From Dryas octopetala (Eukaryota > Streptophyta > Magnoliopsida > Rosales > Rosaceae), in assembly GCA_963921425.1 (NCBI GenBank), contig OY992834.1, forward strand, positions 11,949,271-12,013,270: 64,000 nucleotides of DNA, given 5' to 3'. Shown piece after piece: positions 30,455 to 43,800 of this stretch; within the stretch, counting starts at the first letter, position 1; each line of letters starts with the position of its first letter. The translations under genes were made by a program, and so were the position numbers. The notes under the pieces were generated by a model. That model was not told where the DNA came from. It did not search any database and saw nothing but the letters and a program-made list of their open reading frames with translations.

Positions 30455-32491
30455 GAGTTTTGAGGTGGAAAGGATAGTGCTTAGGCAAGTTCAAGTAGCC
30501 TTGATTTTGTTCATGGTTTGGACTTTGGAGCAGTGACGGAACTTGGAAAGGACTAGGGGCCATGGCCCTTGCAAACTTATTATTGAGCATATTTGTTCTC
30601 ATATTTTCTTTTCTATTTTCTTAATTTTGTGAACATTACAGTTAAATCAAATGTGACCTAACTCAAATCTCACAACATCATTTGGATTATTCTTTGTTGT
30701 TGGTAATATAGTTTTTTCTTTTTGGCATTTAATTGACCATATTGCCTTTTTTCTTTTTCTTTTTTATTTATAAAAGACTGGGTTATTTGAACCCAATTTG
30801 TATCTAATTCTTAGCCGAACTTTTTGAATGTAATTTTTTCCCCACATTTATATTTGATAAAATAAGTGGACCAAATTTTTTTTCTTACACAGATTTGAAC
30901 GTACCCTCATCCTATGTCGTTTGAGTTAAGGTTCAAGTAATAATTTTGTTAAATTCCAAATGTGGAAATCAAAAATACAAAACAGGCCATTGCAAATATT
31001 ATTTAATTGTCAATTTCCTTTTTTAAAATTTTTTAATTTAGGGATATGGAGCGATGTTCTGTTGAATTTGCTGGTCATTCTCTCCAGCTTCCTTTAAAGT
31101 TGTAGAAATTTTTGGTACGACATGAATACATGATGGATATAAAAAAGGTCAAACAGAGAATGAAAGTTTGAATTTAATTTAATATATTCGTCAGAATTGA
31201 ATTTCGCAAAAAATTAATTATTATATATTAATAGAATTTTTCTTTCATTGGTAAGGAGTAAGGACTCAGCAAAATGCTATTTGCCTTTTCTTTCTTATTA
31301 TTTTTTCTTACTAATTTTGAATTCATAAAGACACTGTTGACCCAAAAAAAAAAAATAATAATTCGCTTTTTCTCGTCAAATATGTCCATATGCTGTTCAA
31401 TGCAGTGGAACGTTTTTCTATTGTTCTATGCAACATGTGGAAGACATGGTATGCTTGCTTGTGTTTCATTTCATTTCTATAATATGCATTATGCTTGCTT
31501 TTGGTTCCATTGGGATGATAAATAACATCAAGTATGTTATGAAAACAAATTGCTTAATCTTACTACCGACAAATTATTTACTCTTTCCCAATAACTATTT
31601 TCCTTGTTATTAAAGCTCTAATAGATGAGTTATTATCAACAGGAGAGTTAGAAAAAAAAATCGTTCTATCTCAACATAGAGATTATATATACACTGTTCT
31701 ATATCAAGATAGAGATTATATATACACTTGTTACATAAAAGTTATATATAAGAGATAAAAAAGTTTTCTACCACGTGCATACACTCATTATCTTTATTTT
31801 TTTTATCACATTATTTATCACGCAATGAAAAAAATAGAGACAATAGATAAATGACCGCTTCTCTCTTGCAAAAGCCATAATACATAATAGTTGCTGATAA
31901 AAGATATTTCAAGAGAGAGCTTTGTGGATAAAAAAAAATAGTGCACCTTTTTTTTTTTTTTTGTTGATGTGAAAGAAGACTTGGATAAACCAAAAAAAAA
32001 AAATTTACTCCCGAATATTAGTCAGTATAGGTCATATTATTTTGGATTTATAAGCAAAGAAATGCTTGATACTGTTACGATGTGGCGTATCTTTAGAGAG
32101 ACAAAATCGATTTTCAAGGCCTTGGCAGACCTCAGTGTCTTTTATTTGGTTAGAAAAAATTAAGGAAATGCTTAGTAACAAAATGAGATCAAGATAATGA
32201 AGTTAATCTTCGCTTAAGAATATTCTGATTTTTTAATTTAGAGTGGGAAGACGAGTTGAATTATGATGGCGAGTGCATGAGATAAAAAGGCTTTACCATT
32301 ATTAGAAGGAGTTGAATTATGTTAAATTGCTTCATATAAAATAAAAAAATAAAAAATCTGAAGGAGTTTATAAACGTAATCAAAGATTGACAATTTTGTT
32401 TGCCGGAAATTTCTTCTATCATAACTTCATAAGTTCATAACTCAACTAGAAAACAGAAAGAAAATATGAGCATTCAGATGGACACAAGACC
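30455..32491. other. CSN7 3' region and intergenic DNA
   Basis: 3'UTR sequence, then AT-rich DNA with no recognised gene. 30530-30580 (GCAGTGACGGAACTTGGAAAGG.. read as a pattern) resembles a transposon end. A 33-38 base direct duplication (TCTATCTCAACATAGAG.. / TCTATATCAAGATAGAG..) lies at about 31664-31728. Confidence 0.45.
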
Positions 32492-32492
32492 A

Positions 32493-33212
32493 TCACATGT
32501 ACAATTCGTCAACCAATAGTTGGTTGCCAAGTGTGAATGACCCCGTTTGGAACACATGAAACTCTTCATGAGCCGCTTCATCCAACTCGGCTTTAGCCGC
32601 TGACTCGACTCCACTCCTCCTCCGCTTAAGCTTCGGCGAGCCGCCATCCGACGACCCGGATGACGAAGACGACGGCTCCGGTGAGCCACGCTTGGGACCC
32701 ACACGACGAGCCTCCTCCAAATCATGAGAGCCAATGAGGTGAGGAAAGTTGAGCTTAGCCTTGGAGCCACGCATTTTGAAAGCGGCTCGGTCGTAAGCCA
32801 AGCCGGCATCCTCAGCCGTCTCGTAGGTTCCGAGCCACACTCTCGTCCCGTTCTTTTTAGGGTCTCTTATTTCCGCCGCGTACTTCCCCCACGGCCGCCG
32901 CCTCACGCCCCTAAAATGCCTCTCACTCACCCGCTCCTTCAGCTGCGAGTGAACTTCACGCGCCGCCGCCGTCGCCACCTCTTCGAATTGGGTATTGAAT
33001 GCTTGAGGCTGAGGCTCTAATATCATCTCCAAATCATAGTTCAAGGTTCCCACTGTATCACCCCAGCCCTCTACCTCAAAGTGACTGCTGGAGGTTGAAG
33101 TTGGAGAATCGGCCAAAAACGGTTGCTGGGTATCAAAATCATCATCTAGAAGATGTTGGCGGATTGATTCCAAGAGAGCCCAGTTGGAATTTGAGATGGT
33201 TTCTGTGGACAT
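32493..33212 (-). CDS. AP2/ERF transcription factor, group IXa (ERF1/ERF2-like), 239 aa
   Basis: Nuclear DNA-binding activator of the GCC-box family, single exon. The N-terminus has [15 protein letters not shown], the conserved opening of group IXa proteins. One AP2 domain, about 99-157, carries [20 protein letters not shown] and [33 protein letters not shown] and D at the usual ERF (not DREB) positions are present. It is followed by a serine-rich stretch and a basic PKLKRRRSG motif (about 193-201), a likely nuclear signal. It differs from its relatives by lacking the ESW.DLPLK acidic motif and by its own tail ([10 protein letters not shown]). A possible TATA (GTAGTATATATAG on the minus strand) lies near 33326-33338. 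It heads a cluster of four such genes. The target pathway cannot be read from sequence. Confidence 0.95.
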   Translation of the reverse strand: MSTETISNSNWALLESIRQHLLDDDFDTQQPFLADSPTSTSSSHFEVEGWGDTVGTLNYDLEMILEPQPQAFNTQFEEVATAAAREVHSQLKERVSERHFRGVRRRPWGKYAAEIRDPKKNGTRVWLGTYETAEDAGLAYDRAAFKMRGSKAKLNFPHLIGSHDLEEARRVGPKRGSPEPSSSSSGSSDGGSPKLKRRRSGVESAAKAELDEAAHEEFHVFQTGSFTLGNQLLVDELYM

Positions 33213-36200
33213 TTCTGAATATTAGTTGATGGGTTTTGAATGTAGTGACTGAATCTGTGATCTGTAAATCTGATCAATGGCTTTTGAAGCTGTTTTGATT
33301 GTACTTGGGAGCCTTATCAGGCTTTCTATATATACTACTACATGGTGATGTGGGGGAGGCTTATTCGACTTTTTGCTTGTGAAGCGTGTTATTATAATAT
33401 TGATCATGGGGGCTACTTCCATGAAACTTCACTATGCTTTGGCAGCTTTGCAGCGGAGGTTTTATCCATCACATGTTTTATATGCTTCAAATAACGTTTT
33501 TTTTTTTTAACCAAAAAAAAAAAAATAACGTTTTTTCCCCCCTTTTTTTATTTGTTTGTTAATTTGTCTTTTTTTTTTTTTTGTCCAAATGTTTATTAAT
33601 TTGTCAGATGCTTGGATTCGTTTATTAATAAAGAAATAACAAAAATATTTTAATTTCCATCCTTCCAAAACGTTTCTTAATAATTGGATATTTAGATGCC
33701 CATATTGCATTGGTCCTTCTAAGAGTTTAACCTGATTTTCAGTTCAGTCTATATAATTCAAAGAGTTGCAAGCGTACCCATATAGAATTATAGATTAGTT
33801 TAGTTTGAGATGAAGGGGAAAAATTCAACTCCATTTGTTTAACTTTTTGACTAACATGCTGATGCAAAATTGTAAAATAAACATAAAAGCTATTAAGGGA
33901 CTTACGTAAAAATCATGACATATTAATTATAGAGGTTAAAAATATAATATCGAGTCGAACTATAATGTCTGCATTACTTAAAAAATTAACAGAGCTAATT
34001 TATTCAAATTACAATATTTTCATTTTTTTTTTTAATAAAAGATAAATTCGGAGAAAGAAATCATTATAGGGAGAATGGGCGATTATGGTTTTTCTATAAA
34101 TTTATTTGCTTTCTTCCCTATTGTTTTAGCTTCTTTTGTTGAATTTCTTTTGAAGAACAACTGCGGTTTTTTCATCCTAAGACTTTTGACTTTTTTCTCT
34201 TTAACAGAAAACCCTTATTTTATTTTTGGCGTTTGTTGATAGCCTCCACTCCAAAAGGTATTTAATTCGCTTTAAAACAAAGGTATCAACCACTTGCATG
34301 CCTATATTCATCTCATCTGTCTCTTTCATAGTGAAGAATATTTGAGGTGTAGGTGATTGTCTAATAATAGTATTATATATAGTGGTGGCTGCCTCACCCA
34401 AATAATGTTTTATTTGCCTTATTTAGTGCATTTCAAATGGTGGCTGCTAAGAAATATATGATCACGACATCACAACTTGTTTGTGCTTTCACGACCGGAG
34501 CATGTACGTTATATTGATAGTGCATGCCTTGTCACCTTCTCCTCCATTAATTAGAGCTACTCCAACACTTATGCTCTTTATATTTTAATTACGTGTTAAT
34601 TAACAAGCTCATTAATTAGATTAATATTAAATCATGTGTTAGCATATATGTTAATATCTTATTTGTACAAAATAACTATACTCCAGAATAATTTTAAATT
34701 TAAATAAATAAAACATTATGTACTATATCATTGTGAATCAAATTTTGTATCATCTCTCAACTTTGGACCAATACTCTTCAATTTAACCACTTAACTAGGT
34801 TCAAGTTTAAAGATTTTATCTTAAAAAGTCTCCATATATACAAGCATAAGAATATTTCACTTAATATTAAAAGATAATTAGGCTTAGATCCTTTAGAAAA
34901 ACAGTTTTTAGATGGAGACCGGGAGTGTTTTAAAATTTATAAAAAAATTCTTTTAATTCATAATAATTTATAAGAACATCCTTTTAATTCATAATAAAGT
35001 CATTTTTAATTTATAAGAAAATCATTTTAATTCATAATAAAGTCCTTCCCCGATTTGAAGGGTATTTCCCCCATTCGAAGGGTATTTCCCCTCCTAGGGT
35101 GTAGAATGAACTTTGTAGAGGCTGCATGTTAGGTTTTAACTCCGACATTTTGGGCTCAAAATCTTGAAGTTAAAACTTAACATAAAGCCGTCAAAAAAGA
35201 AAAATAAAAAGACTTAATTAAAAACTCTAAATCACTACTAGTTTTAGTCTAAAAAAGACTCATAAAATAGACTGGACTCTAAGTCTTCCTATATTTAATG
35301 ACACTTAGTCACTTATAAAAATGCATCACTTTATATACCTAAGGATATTATAGTGGATCCACACCATTCATAACATTAGCTACTTAGTTGATTAAAAATG
35401 TAATCATTACTTAAAAAGTTTTCTTTGGCTCAAAAAATCATTACAAGAATAACCCCATTACAAAAGTATTCTCTCATACACTTTTCTTTGGTAAATAGTA
35501 TTCTCTCACATATTGCGGCAGGGTCACTAATTCTTCATTAATTTTAAGGGGAAAAGGAGCAGTACATTTCCTTTGAACTGAATCCATGCACTTTTCACAT
35601 TGATTACAAAATTTACAAGTAATAATGTAATATAATTAATCAGGATAATGTAAATTCAAAATGCTGCTGTATGTTAAATTATCACATTAATTGTTGTGGA
35701 CAAGTACTGGGTACATGTGCCAAGTTGTTAATCAGTGAGGCTCGAGTGCTCGACAAGTCTATCTCTAATCTGTCCTGCCTTCCTCTCAAGTTCCAAAGTA
35801 TGGGCCTTGCGTGTTGATCAGAGGCAGAGCATCTTAATTTGTATGGAAACGTGACATATATATGACAAATTGCTATTGCCTGCCATTTGCCGATACCATA
35901 TATGCATACATGTTTGCTTCATAATTAATTATTGGAATTAGCCTTGTGGAATTCACGTATGGTGTTTTTATTTTTTAATTCTTGACATTTTTTTAACATT
36001 AATTACTGGTTTTTCTTCTACTTTAAGTTCACTTTTTGTGCCACTTTATGTTGATAGTAGTATAAAATTGAAATTGAAAATGTCTTGCTTCCCCTGTGCG
36101 CCTCCAAAATTTACCACCCATTAATTAACCAAAATCTTATTAATATAATTTCTTTTGCTTTTACAGTTTTACTTGGTCCATTATGATTTTTCTTTTTTTC

Positions 36201-37462
36201 AAATGGTCCACATGCATATTTAAAAAGAAATTAATAAGATAAGAATGTGGGTATGCTGAATTGAAAAAAAAAATGATGTAGCTAGGTAGCTAGCTAGGGA
36301 AGGTCGTTTACTATGATTTGGTCATATGTACATGCAAGTTCATGAAATTCAACTGCGGAACAGGGTAAAGATGGACAAAGAGTTGAAAATAGTAGTAATT
36401 AAGATATATGTGTGTATTATTGATTGACTGGATGCATGGTATATGGGTTTTTGGGTAGGTCTTAGTGGTGAAAGACAGTTCATACTGAGGGTCACAAGTT
36501 GCAGGCAAGTATATAGTCGATTAATTAAGTTCAATTATTTTAGTTGAGTTGAGCATGAATTGAATTCAATGCACAAATTGTACATATATTTAACTCTAAT
36601 TGGGTTGTGCTTGATTCACTACAATGGATTTTATGGAATCACCATTGACAGTCCACTCCTATTTCTTTTTATTTTTTTTCATCATAAAGAGGGTTGAACC
36701 TTCTAATTCTATCCTCGATCACCCAATTCATCCTCTGCACTTTTAATAAAAATTCGTTTTTTTTTTATAAATATATTGTTTGATAGAAAATAGAAAAAAC
36801 GTCATCCCCCTCTCAAAAAATGGTTATTTTGTGAATATTCGTTTCTTATTTATTTAAGGATTTCTCAAAAGATTTGTTGTAGATACTTGGTGATTAATTT
36901 AAGACATGCAAGTTATATCTCTAAATTTAATTAATCTATAATTACTTGTGAAAGTAGTTCTAATAATACCAAGATTACTTTATTTCTTTTTTGTTCTGAA
37001 TTTTATGAAAGAAATTAACAATAGTAAATTGGAAAAAAGATATATTTAATTAACTGCATAAATAATGAAGTTTTTGTATGTATTATTATATGAAATATGT
37101 ACTCAAAAAAATTATATGATGCCCCTTTGAAATTTTTGACTTCACCACTGTTCTTCGTGCCTCAAATAGTTTCAGCAAATAACGAAAAGGATCGAAAACA
37201 GCAAAAGTGGTTCATTAATTAATTTATGTGAGGCCTTTCTTCCTTTTTTAAAATAAGGATCGAAAAGAAAATGCATGCTTAAAGTACAGTTGCAATTACA
37301 TACACAAAAAACAACTTAATTGCTAGAGAGCTTGAGTGAGGCCTGCGATCCCCTTCTGTATATAACTCGAAGCAGTAATCATCTAATTAATACAAGCACT
37401 TTGATAACTCATATTAATTAATTATCTTATGGAATTTAATCCCATTATGCACTACATATATC
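33213..37462. other. Intergenic between the first two ERF genes
   Basis: AT-rich, with homopolymer runs (33499-33580). 34875-35100 begins TAATTAGGCTTAGATCC and carries repeats of CTTTTAATTCATAATAA. It resembles the left end of the inverted-repeat element at 53.8 kb and looks like a remnant of that family. At 35047-35094 a unit with GAAGGGTATTTCCCC is repeated twice. No coding sequence is recognised. Confidence 0.5.
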
Positions 37463-38134
37463 TCAAGCCGCCGAGCCAATCCCAGCCTTGCTCCGCTTGG
37501 GAGACTCGTTATCCGATGTGGACACCGACGAGGACGACGTTGTCGAAGACGAGTGTTCGGGCGAGCGGCGCCGCTTCGGGGTTACCCTAACAGGCTCCAC
37601 GTTATTCGAGCCGATCAAGTGTGGAAAATTCAGCTTGGCTTTAGAGCCGCGCAGCTTAAAAGCGGCTCGGTCGTAAGCCAGCCCTGCATCCTCGGGCGTC
37701 TCGTAAGTCCCGAGCCACACCCTCGCGCCGTTCTTGGCCGGATCTCTTATCTCCGCCGCGTACTTCCCCCACGGCCTCCTCCTCACACCCCTGTAATGCC
37801 TAATCACTTCTCTCGGCGCGTGCACCTCACGCGCCACCACCGCCTTTTGTGTCTGCTCCCTCAATTTAACCTCCTCGGAGGTAACCCATCCGATATTTAC
37901 AGCGTCCGCCTGCACGTTGTCATCGACTTTTAGCGGCAGGTCCCACCAATTCTCCGTCGCAAAAAGTTCATCGAAGCTTGATGAAGCAGTGGTGCTATGG
38001 AAAAACACCGGAACGACGTCGTCACTGCCATAACTCATTGCCGGCGGCTCCATATCGCCAAGAAGATGTTGGCGAATGGACTCCAGCAGAGCCAAGTCCG
38101 ATTCATCTACTTCTAGGGCTGTGTGTCCGTACAT
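37463..38134 (-). CDS. AP2/ERF transcription factor, group IXa, 223 aa
   Basis: Single exon, same orientation as the ERF at 32.5 kb. Conserved opening [17 protein letters not shown] (11-27); acidic motif [12 protein letters not shown] (61-72), the [13 protein letters not shown] activation region of AtERF1/AtERF2; AP2 domain about 113-170 ([33 protein letters not shown] in pieces, [19 protein letters not shown]). A serine/threonine-rich stretch and a basic [13 protein letters not shown] end follow. It ends earlier than its relatives, directly after the GIGSAA motif that in the others continues into AEAES. A TATA-like TTATATATAA is read on the minus strand near 38331-38340, and the leader holds an (AG/CT)n microsatellite. 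Binding to GCCGCC boxes is known for the family. Confidence 0.95.
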   Translation of the reverse strand: MYGHTALEVDESDLALLESIRQHLLGDMEPPAMSYGSDDVVPVFFHSTTASSSFDELFATENWWDLPLKVDDNVQADAVNIGWVTSEEVKLREQTQKAVVAREVHAPREVIRHYRGVRRRPWGKYAAEIRDPAKNGARVWLGTYETPEDAGLAYDRAAFKLRGSKAKLNFPHLIGSNNVEPVRVTPKRRRSPEHSSSTTSSSSVSTSDNESPKRSKAGIGSAA

Positions 38135-38261
38135 ATTTGTACTATGTTATATATGTATAATGCACGTAATTAACACGCAGTTCTTGACTTGAAGGGTTTG
38201 AGTAATCTTGGGTCGGTCTCTGTTTGTACAGAAGATTTAGAGAGAGCGAGAGCGAGAGAGA

Positions 38262-38291
38262 TCTAGAGAGAGAGAGAGAGAGAGAGAGAGG
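38262..38291. repeat. (AG)n microsatellite in the leader of the 37.5-kb ERF
   Basis: AG dinucleotides, with a CGAG-interrupted start. On the minus strand it is a CT-rich leader, 130-160 bases before the start codon. Confidence 0.85.
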
Positions 38292-38581
38292 AGTTATTGT
38301 GAGTTTGTGATTGATTTTTGCTACAAAAGCTTTATATATAATCATCGTGTCATACGTAGCTTCCATGGACTTTCATGGCTGTGCGTGAAATAATTAATAG
38401 GGATCACTCAGAATTTTTTAGTCACGTGACTCACGTGCAAGAATTATGTAATACTTAAATTAGTACTATTTAGTACAGTAGTTTTGGTACAGTGGTTGTA
38501 ACGTACTAGACTAATGTACCGAAATTTTAATGTATTATTTTATATTTTTAATAAAGATGGCCGGTGTGTGTAAAAATAATC

Positions 38582-38898
38582 GGTTTATTTTCATATTTAC
38601 TTTCTAAAACTACTGTTTTGTTTCATTTTATACTCTTAAAGTTTTTCGTCTCAATTTACCTTTATGTTTTTCACGTGTCTTAAATAACCAAAAACTGTCA
38701 AGTCAGTCAATTTCATAATCAATTTACCCTACCATGTAAATGCCACGTCAACAATTAAAACGGTAGAATGAACGCAATTGATGGTTTCAGGTTATATGAG
38801 ACGCAGAGAAAATTTATAGGGGGTAAAGTGAGAAAATAAACTTTAAGAGGATGAAGTGAGGCGAAACTATAGTTTAAGAGTAAATGTACAAATAAGCC
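38582..38898. mobile_element. MULE-type MITE, 317 bp
   Basis: Inverted ends GGTTTATTTTCATATTTAC and, reversed, GGCTTATTTGTACATTTAC, with complementarity running inward (CTCTTAAAGTTT.., ACCCTACCATGTAAATGCCACGTC). Flanks AAAATAATC (38573-38581) and AAAATAATT (38899-38907) form a 9-base target duplication with one change. Non-autonomous. Confidence 0.75.
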
Positions 38899-38907
38899 AA
38901 AATAATT

Positions 38908-40068
38908 TAAGGTTTTATATAGATTGAAAATACACTTAAATGATTATACTTATTTATAAAAGTTCAAAGTAAATAATAAAAATACATACATATATAAGAA
39001 AAGAATGCCACTGATCAACGTTAATACTAATAAAATTTTAATCATGTCTAGATCTCCAAATAAATCCAGTTAAAATCCAATGCAAATCTGATACTAATTG
39101 GATATGGATTAAAATGTAAAATTTGATAGTCCGAATATGATCTGAATATGATAATCCAATTATACATGAATTCGGATTTGGATATAGGTAAATTCGATCC
39201 AAATCCTATCCATTTTCAAGCCTAGTTGTAGCATAACCATATCTAATGGTGCAAAATGACTATTGAGTATACCATAGTGAAAAAGTAAACTCATCAATAT
39301 TTAATGGTCAAAAAGTAAGATCAAGTATCCTCAACTTATTTTTATTTAATCTTGAATCTCCACCTTTTATTATAAATCTAATAGTATGTGATTAAAAGAG
39401 GAAATTGATTCATATATAACACCTTTTGTGAGTGTGTATGAAATTCCATCCATGCATTTAATTATAACCTTTGGATTTGTAATATATGGCTAGAATTGAA
39501 ACAAGTTCAAACAACAAGAAATTTCCAACTAATGGATAAAACTATTTGTAGCACATTTTTTGTACCACACTGATACCAAATTCCCAAACAAAGCTAAGAT
39601 TACCTTGCTTATGTGTCTCACCTCCAAGAGTATTATATGCACCAATTACTATCCTAACTGACGTGACAATATTTTATTTGTTCATATATAGATTCATTTT
39701 CTACATCATTAATAATAATAAGTAATAAACGGGGACATCTTTTGGTAACCTATTGTTAGGAAGAAAAAAAAGTTGATACCTTTAATAGCTAGGTATCAAT
39801 ATATAATCCATTATTGTTCTCACCTCTATTACAAATGTTATATTAACATAAAAAAAAATGTGATACATTTAAAAAAGCTTTTTTATAATAGGAATAGGTT
39901 GAGGCTGACTTGACAATCTAAGAAATAGAAATTTTATTAAAAATGGAAAAATGTTTATATGATGAAGTATAAAATCATAGGTGTTATCATATTATTAAAT
40001 TGAGATACCAATTAAGTCAGCCTTATCTGTATTGCACGAAGTTTCTCTCCTTAGTATTACTCTTAAAT
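38908..40068. other. Intergenic, AT-rich
   Basis: No gene recognised. Scattered inverted phrases such as TTGATACC and GGTATCAA occur near 39550-39820, hinting at decayed inverted-repeat elements. Confidence 0.45.
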
Positions 40069-40835
40069 AATCCAAGTATCATAAAGACAAAACCTAGCTG
40101 CTAGCCTGCCACCCCCAAGCGCACTCTTCTCTCTCCTCAACCTTATATCTCTCAACCCGGTATTACCAGGGGTGGGGGCGGTGGCTCCTGTGTTCCTCAC
40201 AGGCCCGTTGCTCCTACCCTTGCCTCTCCCTTCTCCTTCTCTTTTTATTTTGTTGTTTTGGTTGGTACTATGTGATACTATCCTCCCTCTTTGTGAGATC
40301 TTTTTCACCTCTCCATGTGAAAGTTTTCTTTTCAATAAAGAAGAGATTTTCTAATCGCTCTGGTTTGGTCTATCCGTGGCATTGTGCGCGATTTGTGCGT
40401 TGTGCGACATCGGATCCTGCTTTAGCGACGCTTATTTGCTTTCTGGAGATCTTTCTTCCAATTTGTCTATGGTTCTCGTCACAAGGAGTAGGGGTGTCAC
40501 TTTTCTCGGTGGTACCAGTCCTACCGGTTAATATTACTGCCCGATCTGCCACCTTGATCTACTGTCAGACTCGATTTAGAAATGTTTGTTGGATTGTGGA
40601 CCCAAACGCAATTAGTTTGCTAATTTCAATGGTACCTCGTTGGCTCCGCTTGAATGCTGTAGTGTCTGCTTAATGCTGACGTTACAAGATCGGACTCTTA
40701 TTTCGTTGTAAACGTTTAGCTTGTTTGCTCTATTATTGTAGGACTTCTTGCCATAACTTTGTATTTTCTATGCCTTTTTTATTGTTTTAATGCAATGTTA
40801 TTGCTTTCTAAAAAAAAAAAAATCCAGGTATCATA
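40069..40835 (+). mobile_element. LINE-like retroposon with 15-base target duplication
   Basis: AATCCAAGTATCATA (40069-40083) and AATCCAGGTATCATA (40821-40835) flank a block of 737 bases that ends in an A tail (40810-40820). The body is GC-richer than its surroundings. It starts with a CCTAGCTGCTAGCC leader-like phrase, contains AATAAAG near 40335, and ends TTTTAATGCAATGTTATTGC before the A tail, as plant L1 elements do. A frame at 40272-40673 shows no reverse transcriptase motif, so it is internally deleted or a non-autonomous LINE/SINE. The long target duplication and A tail are diagnostic of target-primed insertion. Confidence 0.75.
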
Positions 40836-43800
40836 GATAGATTACATGGACTTTTATGGCTGTGCGTGCAAATAATTAATTGACCACGTACTCTACATAT
40901 TTTAGTCACATGCAGTAATTGTGTGATACTTAAATTAGTACTAATTTAATCATTAAATTATTGAAATGATTAAGTTAATTGGATTATATGATTTGATTTA
41001 GATTTTGACAGCGTGGTATGTTGGATTCCATTATTCCAGGTGACGTTTGCAGCCGAATAGGGGCAAAAGCTCCACATCATGAACAACGGTCCATAATTTG
41101 TCTTATTACATGTGTGTTAAACACATGAACATTAATTATCAACTTAATTGTCATGTATTTGTATCTTCTTGGAGTTGGGATTAAGCAGCTGGTAGGAGAC
41201 CCGTTTCCTTATATTATTTTTCTTTTTGACTTATCATGGATATTTAGATCTGGAATAAGAGAGATGTACTGAAGGTGACATCCAAAGGGTTACACTGAGA
41301 TAGAAATTGTGAGAGTGTGAAAGTACATATATAATGAAAACAAAGTGTAGGTAGGGCTGACTGGCTTGCTAATTTTGGTCACTCTCAGGACATGGGAATT
41401 GTTTTTTGGGATCGATCAGTCTCCTGAGGCTTGTACTAGATTTTTGGTTGAGGACTCTGTGGGCCGGGTCTTTCTAGATCGAGCCTGCCTGGTTCCTGGC
41501 TAAGCTGTTTTTTAGTTTAATTTGTTGCTTATATCTTGCTAGCACATTGTTCTTTTTGCTCTTCTGTATTGTTCTAACAGAAATGAACAATTTATTTGTT
41601 CTAACAGAAATTAAAGTACTCTTGAACACAATTTTCCACCCTAAACCAAAACCTGAACATTATTTTGATTACCTATACCATAAATCCTAAAATACTTAAA
41701 CTTGGACATAATGTCATCAAAGAAGACGTGGCCTATTACAATTTCGTTGCCCAAAACTTCTATGCTACGAATATTGGCCACAAAATTGCATTATTTTGTA
41801 ACAACACTTTATGGTGACCAAAAATTGGTTTTATAAAACAAAAAGTTAACTATTATGACATAGAGAGCCAGAAATAATCTAGGATTAATACTATAATCTC
41901 CATTTTAGACATGTGCAGTATGTGAAACTCTTGTTAATTAGTCATCAAGATTCGATTTTCGTTGATGAAGATGTAAGGCAACACAGCAATAATATTACTA
42001 TTTTTGGAAATTAAATTAGGTTTGGAGTGTGAAACACGTGTGGTCACTGGTCCACTGATCAGAGCTATTTCAAATGCGTTGGGAATAATCAAATGCCATC
42101 GTGTTTCAAAGTCCACAATAACATTTTTATTTGTTTTTTACGTTTTATTTATTGAAAATTATTCATTTTGTTGTATACTGTGATTTTTGTTTTTCATGGA
42201 TATTATTATATAATGCATTTGCATGTGCGATGTTTTTTATTTTTCTTCCTTATACGCACAGTTTTATGCTATATCAAAAATGTACTAGCAACGTATATAT
42301 ATACATTATACAATGAGCAAGTACTATTATTTATGTTTGAATATTTATAACATATGATATTCATGGACCTCATGATGTATTTTTATTCCTTTCCAAGTTT
42401 ACTTCTTGGTTTCAATACACAGAATTACAAGAGCATTTGACTTAACTTGGTGGTTGGATAAATTAAAAAGTAATTTTGGAAAGTTTTAAGTTAAACGTAC
42501 TACTGATCTTTCCCATTTTTTAAGCTATGCTGAAGTTTAGCTAATCAAGAAAACTTAGATGATCACCTTTAATTAATAATTAACTTAGTGCGTGCCATGA
42601 ATGGTTAATTTGCTAGTTGTCTAACACTTGGTTTTGATTTAACTTAATGATAGTAAGTAGACGCAACTTGCTTAATTAAGTCGAATTTAATTTGTTTTGG
42701 GCTATTAGCTTTCTGTAAGGAGAAATGTCAATGTCACCTATATATGCGTGGTGGAGTGATAGACAATTATTGATCGGTATAGATTTTATAGTGAGTCTCA
42801 AATCAATTAATGATTTTGTAGTCGTTCATTCACGCGTATTAGTGTGATTGTATATAAGGAGCTTTTTAATTATGTACGTAGTAGTTACAAATTATATATA
42901 GAATAACATTATTTTGCTAACCTGCTTGTCTGAATAACACATTCAAATAAGAATTTATCTAAACAGTATTTTTCAGATTAAGAGTTTGATTATGCCAAAC
43001 TGTCTAATGAAAGTTTTTTTTTTTTTTTTTTTTTGGTACGTTGTCAATTATTTTATAAAGATCAGATCTCTAGATGATATACACATGAATATTATTGAAT
43101 ATCTAGGAGGAAAGAAAACGCATGCAGCATGCCAATGGCCAATTGTGCCTGACACTGGTGTACCGTGGCTTGCTAGTCCCCAAGTGCACAGTAAAGAATA
43201 TTAATTAAACTTCGAGGATCTTGAAAATAGTAATCAAATGTCAAATTAGATATTGGTTTAGTCATTACAGCTAATTGTGTTTGATTAGTGATTAGTAACG
43301 ATCCTGTTAAAGATTGGACCTGGCTAGCTAGATTCTTGATACAAATTTAGACTATTAAAACCACAATATCTATATAGAAAGAAGTTATCAAATATTATAC
43401 AGATCCTCAGCGTAATTTGACTAAATCCCATAGAAATTAGCAAAATAAAGTCTTCTTTTGTGCTGGTAATTAAAAGTGTGTGTCGTGTGTGTTCATATAT
43501 AATTGATATTAATTGCAAAGCTTTGAATATTAAAACAGGCCAACTCGTTTCAGTCGTTTGTAAACAATTTTACGAGAATCTGCTTTATTTTCATGGATTC
43601 AGATTCTCTATTAATATCTTATGAATGTGCTAATTTTATACTAATAAATTAAAACTATGTTACAGTTAATAAACACTGATTTTGATTCCTATATACCCAT
43701 TTGGTCATGCTCATTTGGAGTCCTTTGCATTTTGATTCATTCTCATTTTGATTCATGCTCATCCCCAATTCTTTCACATTTTAATTCATACTCATTCTGA

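Noticed and set aside
40272..40673. 133-codon frame in the LINE-like retroposon
   Set aside because: No reverse transcriptase, endonuclease or zinc-finger motif. More likely untranslated retroposon sequence.
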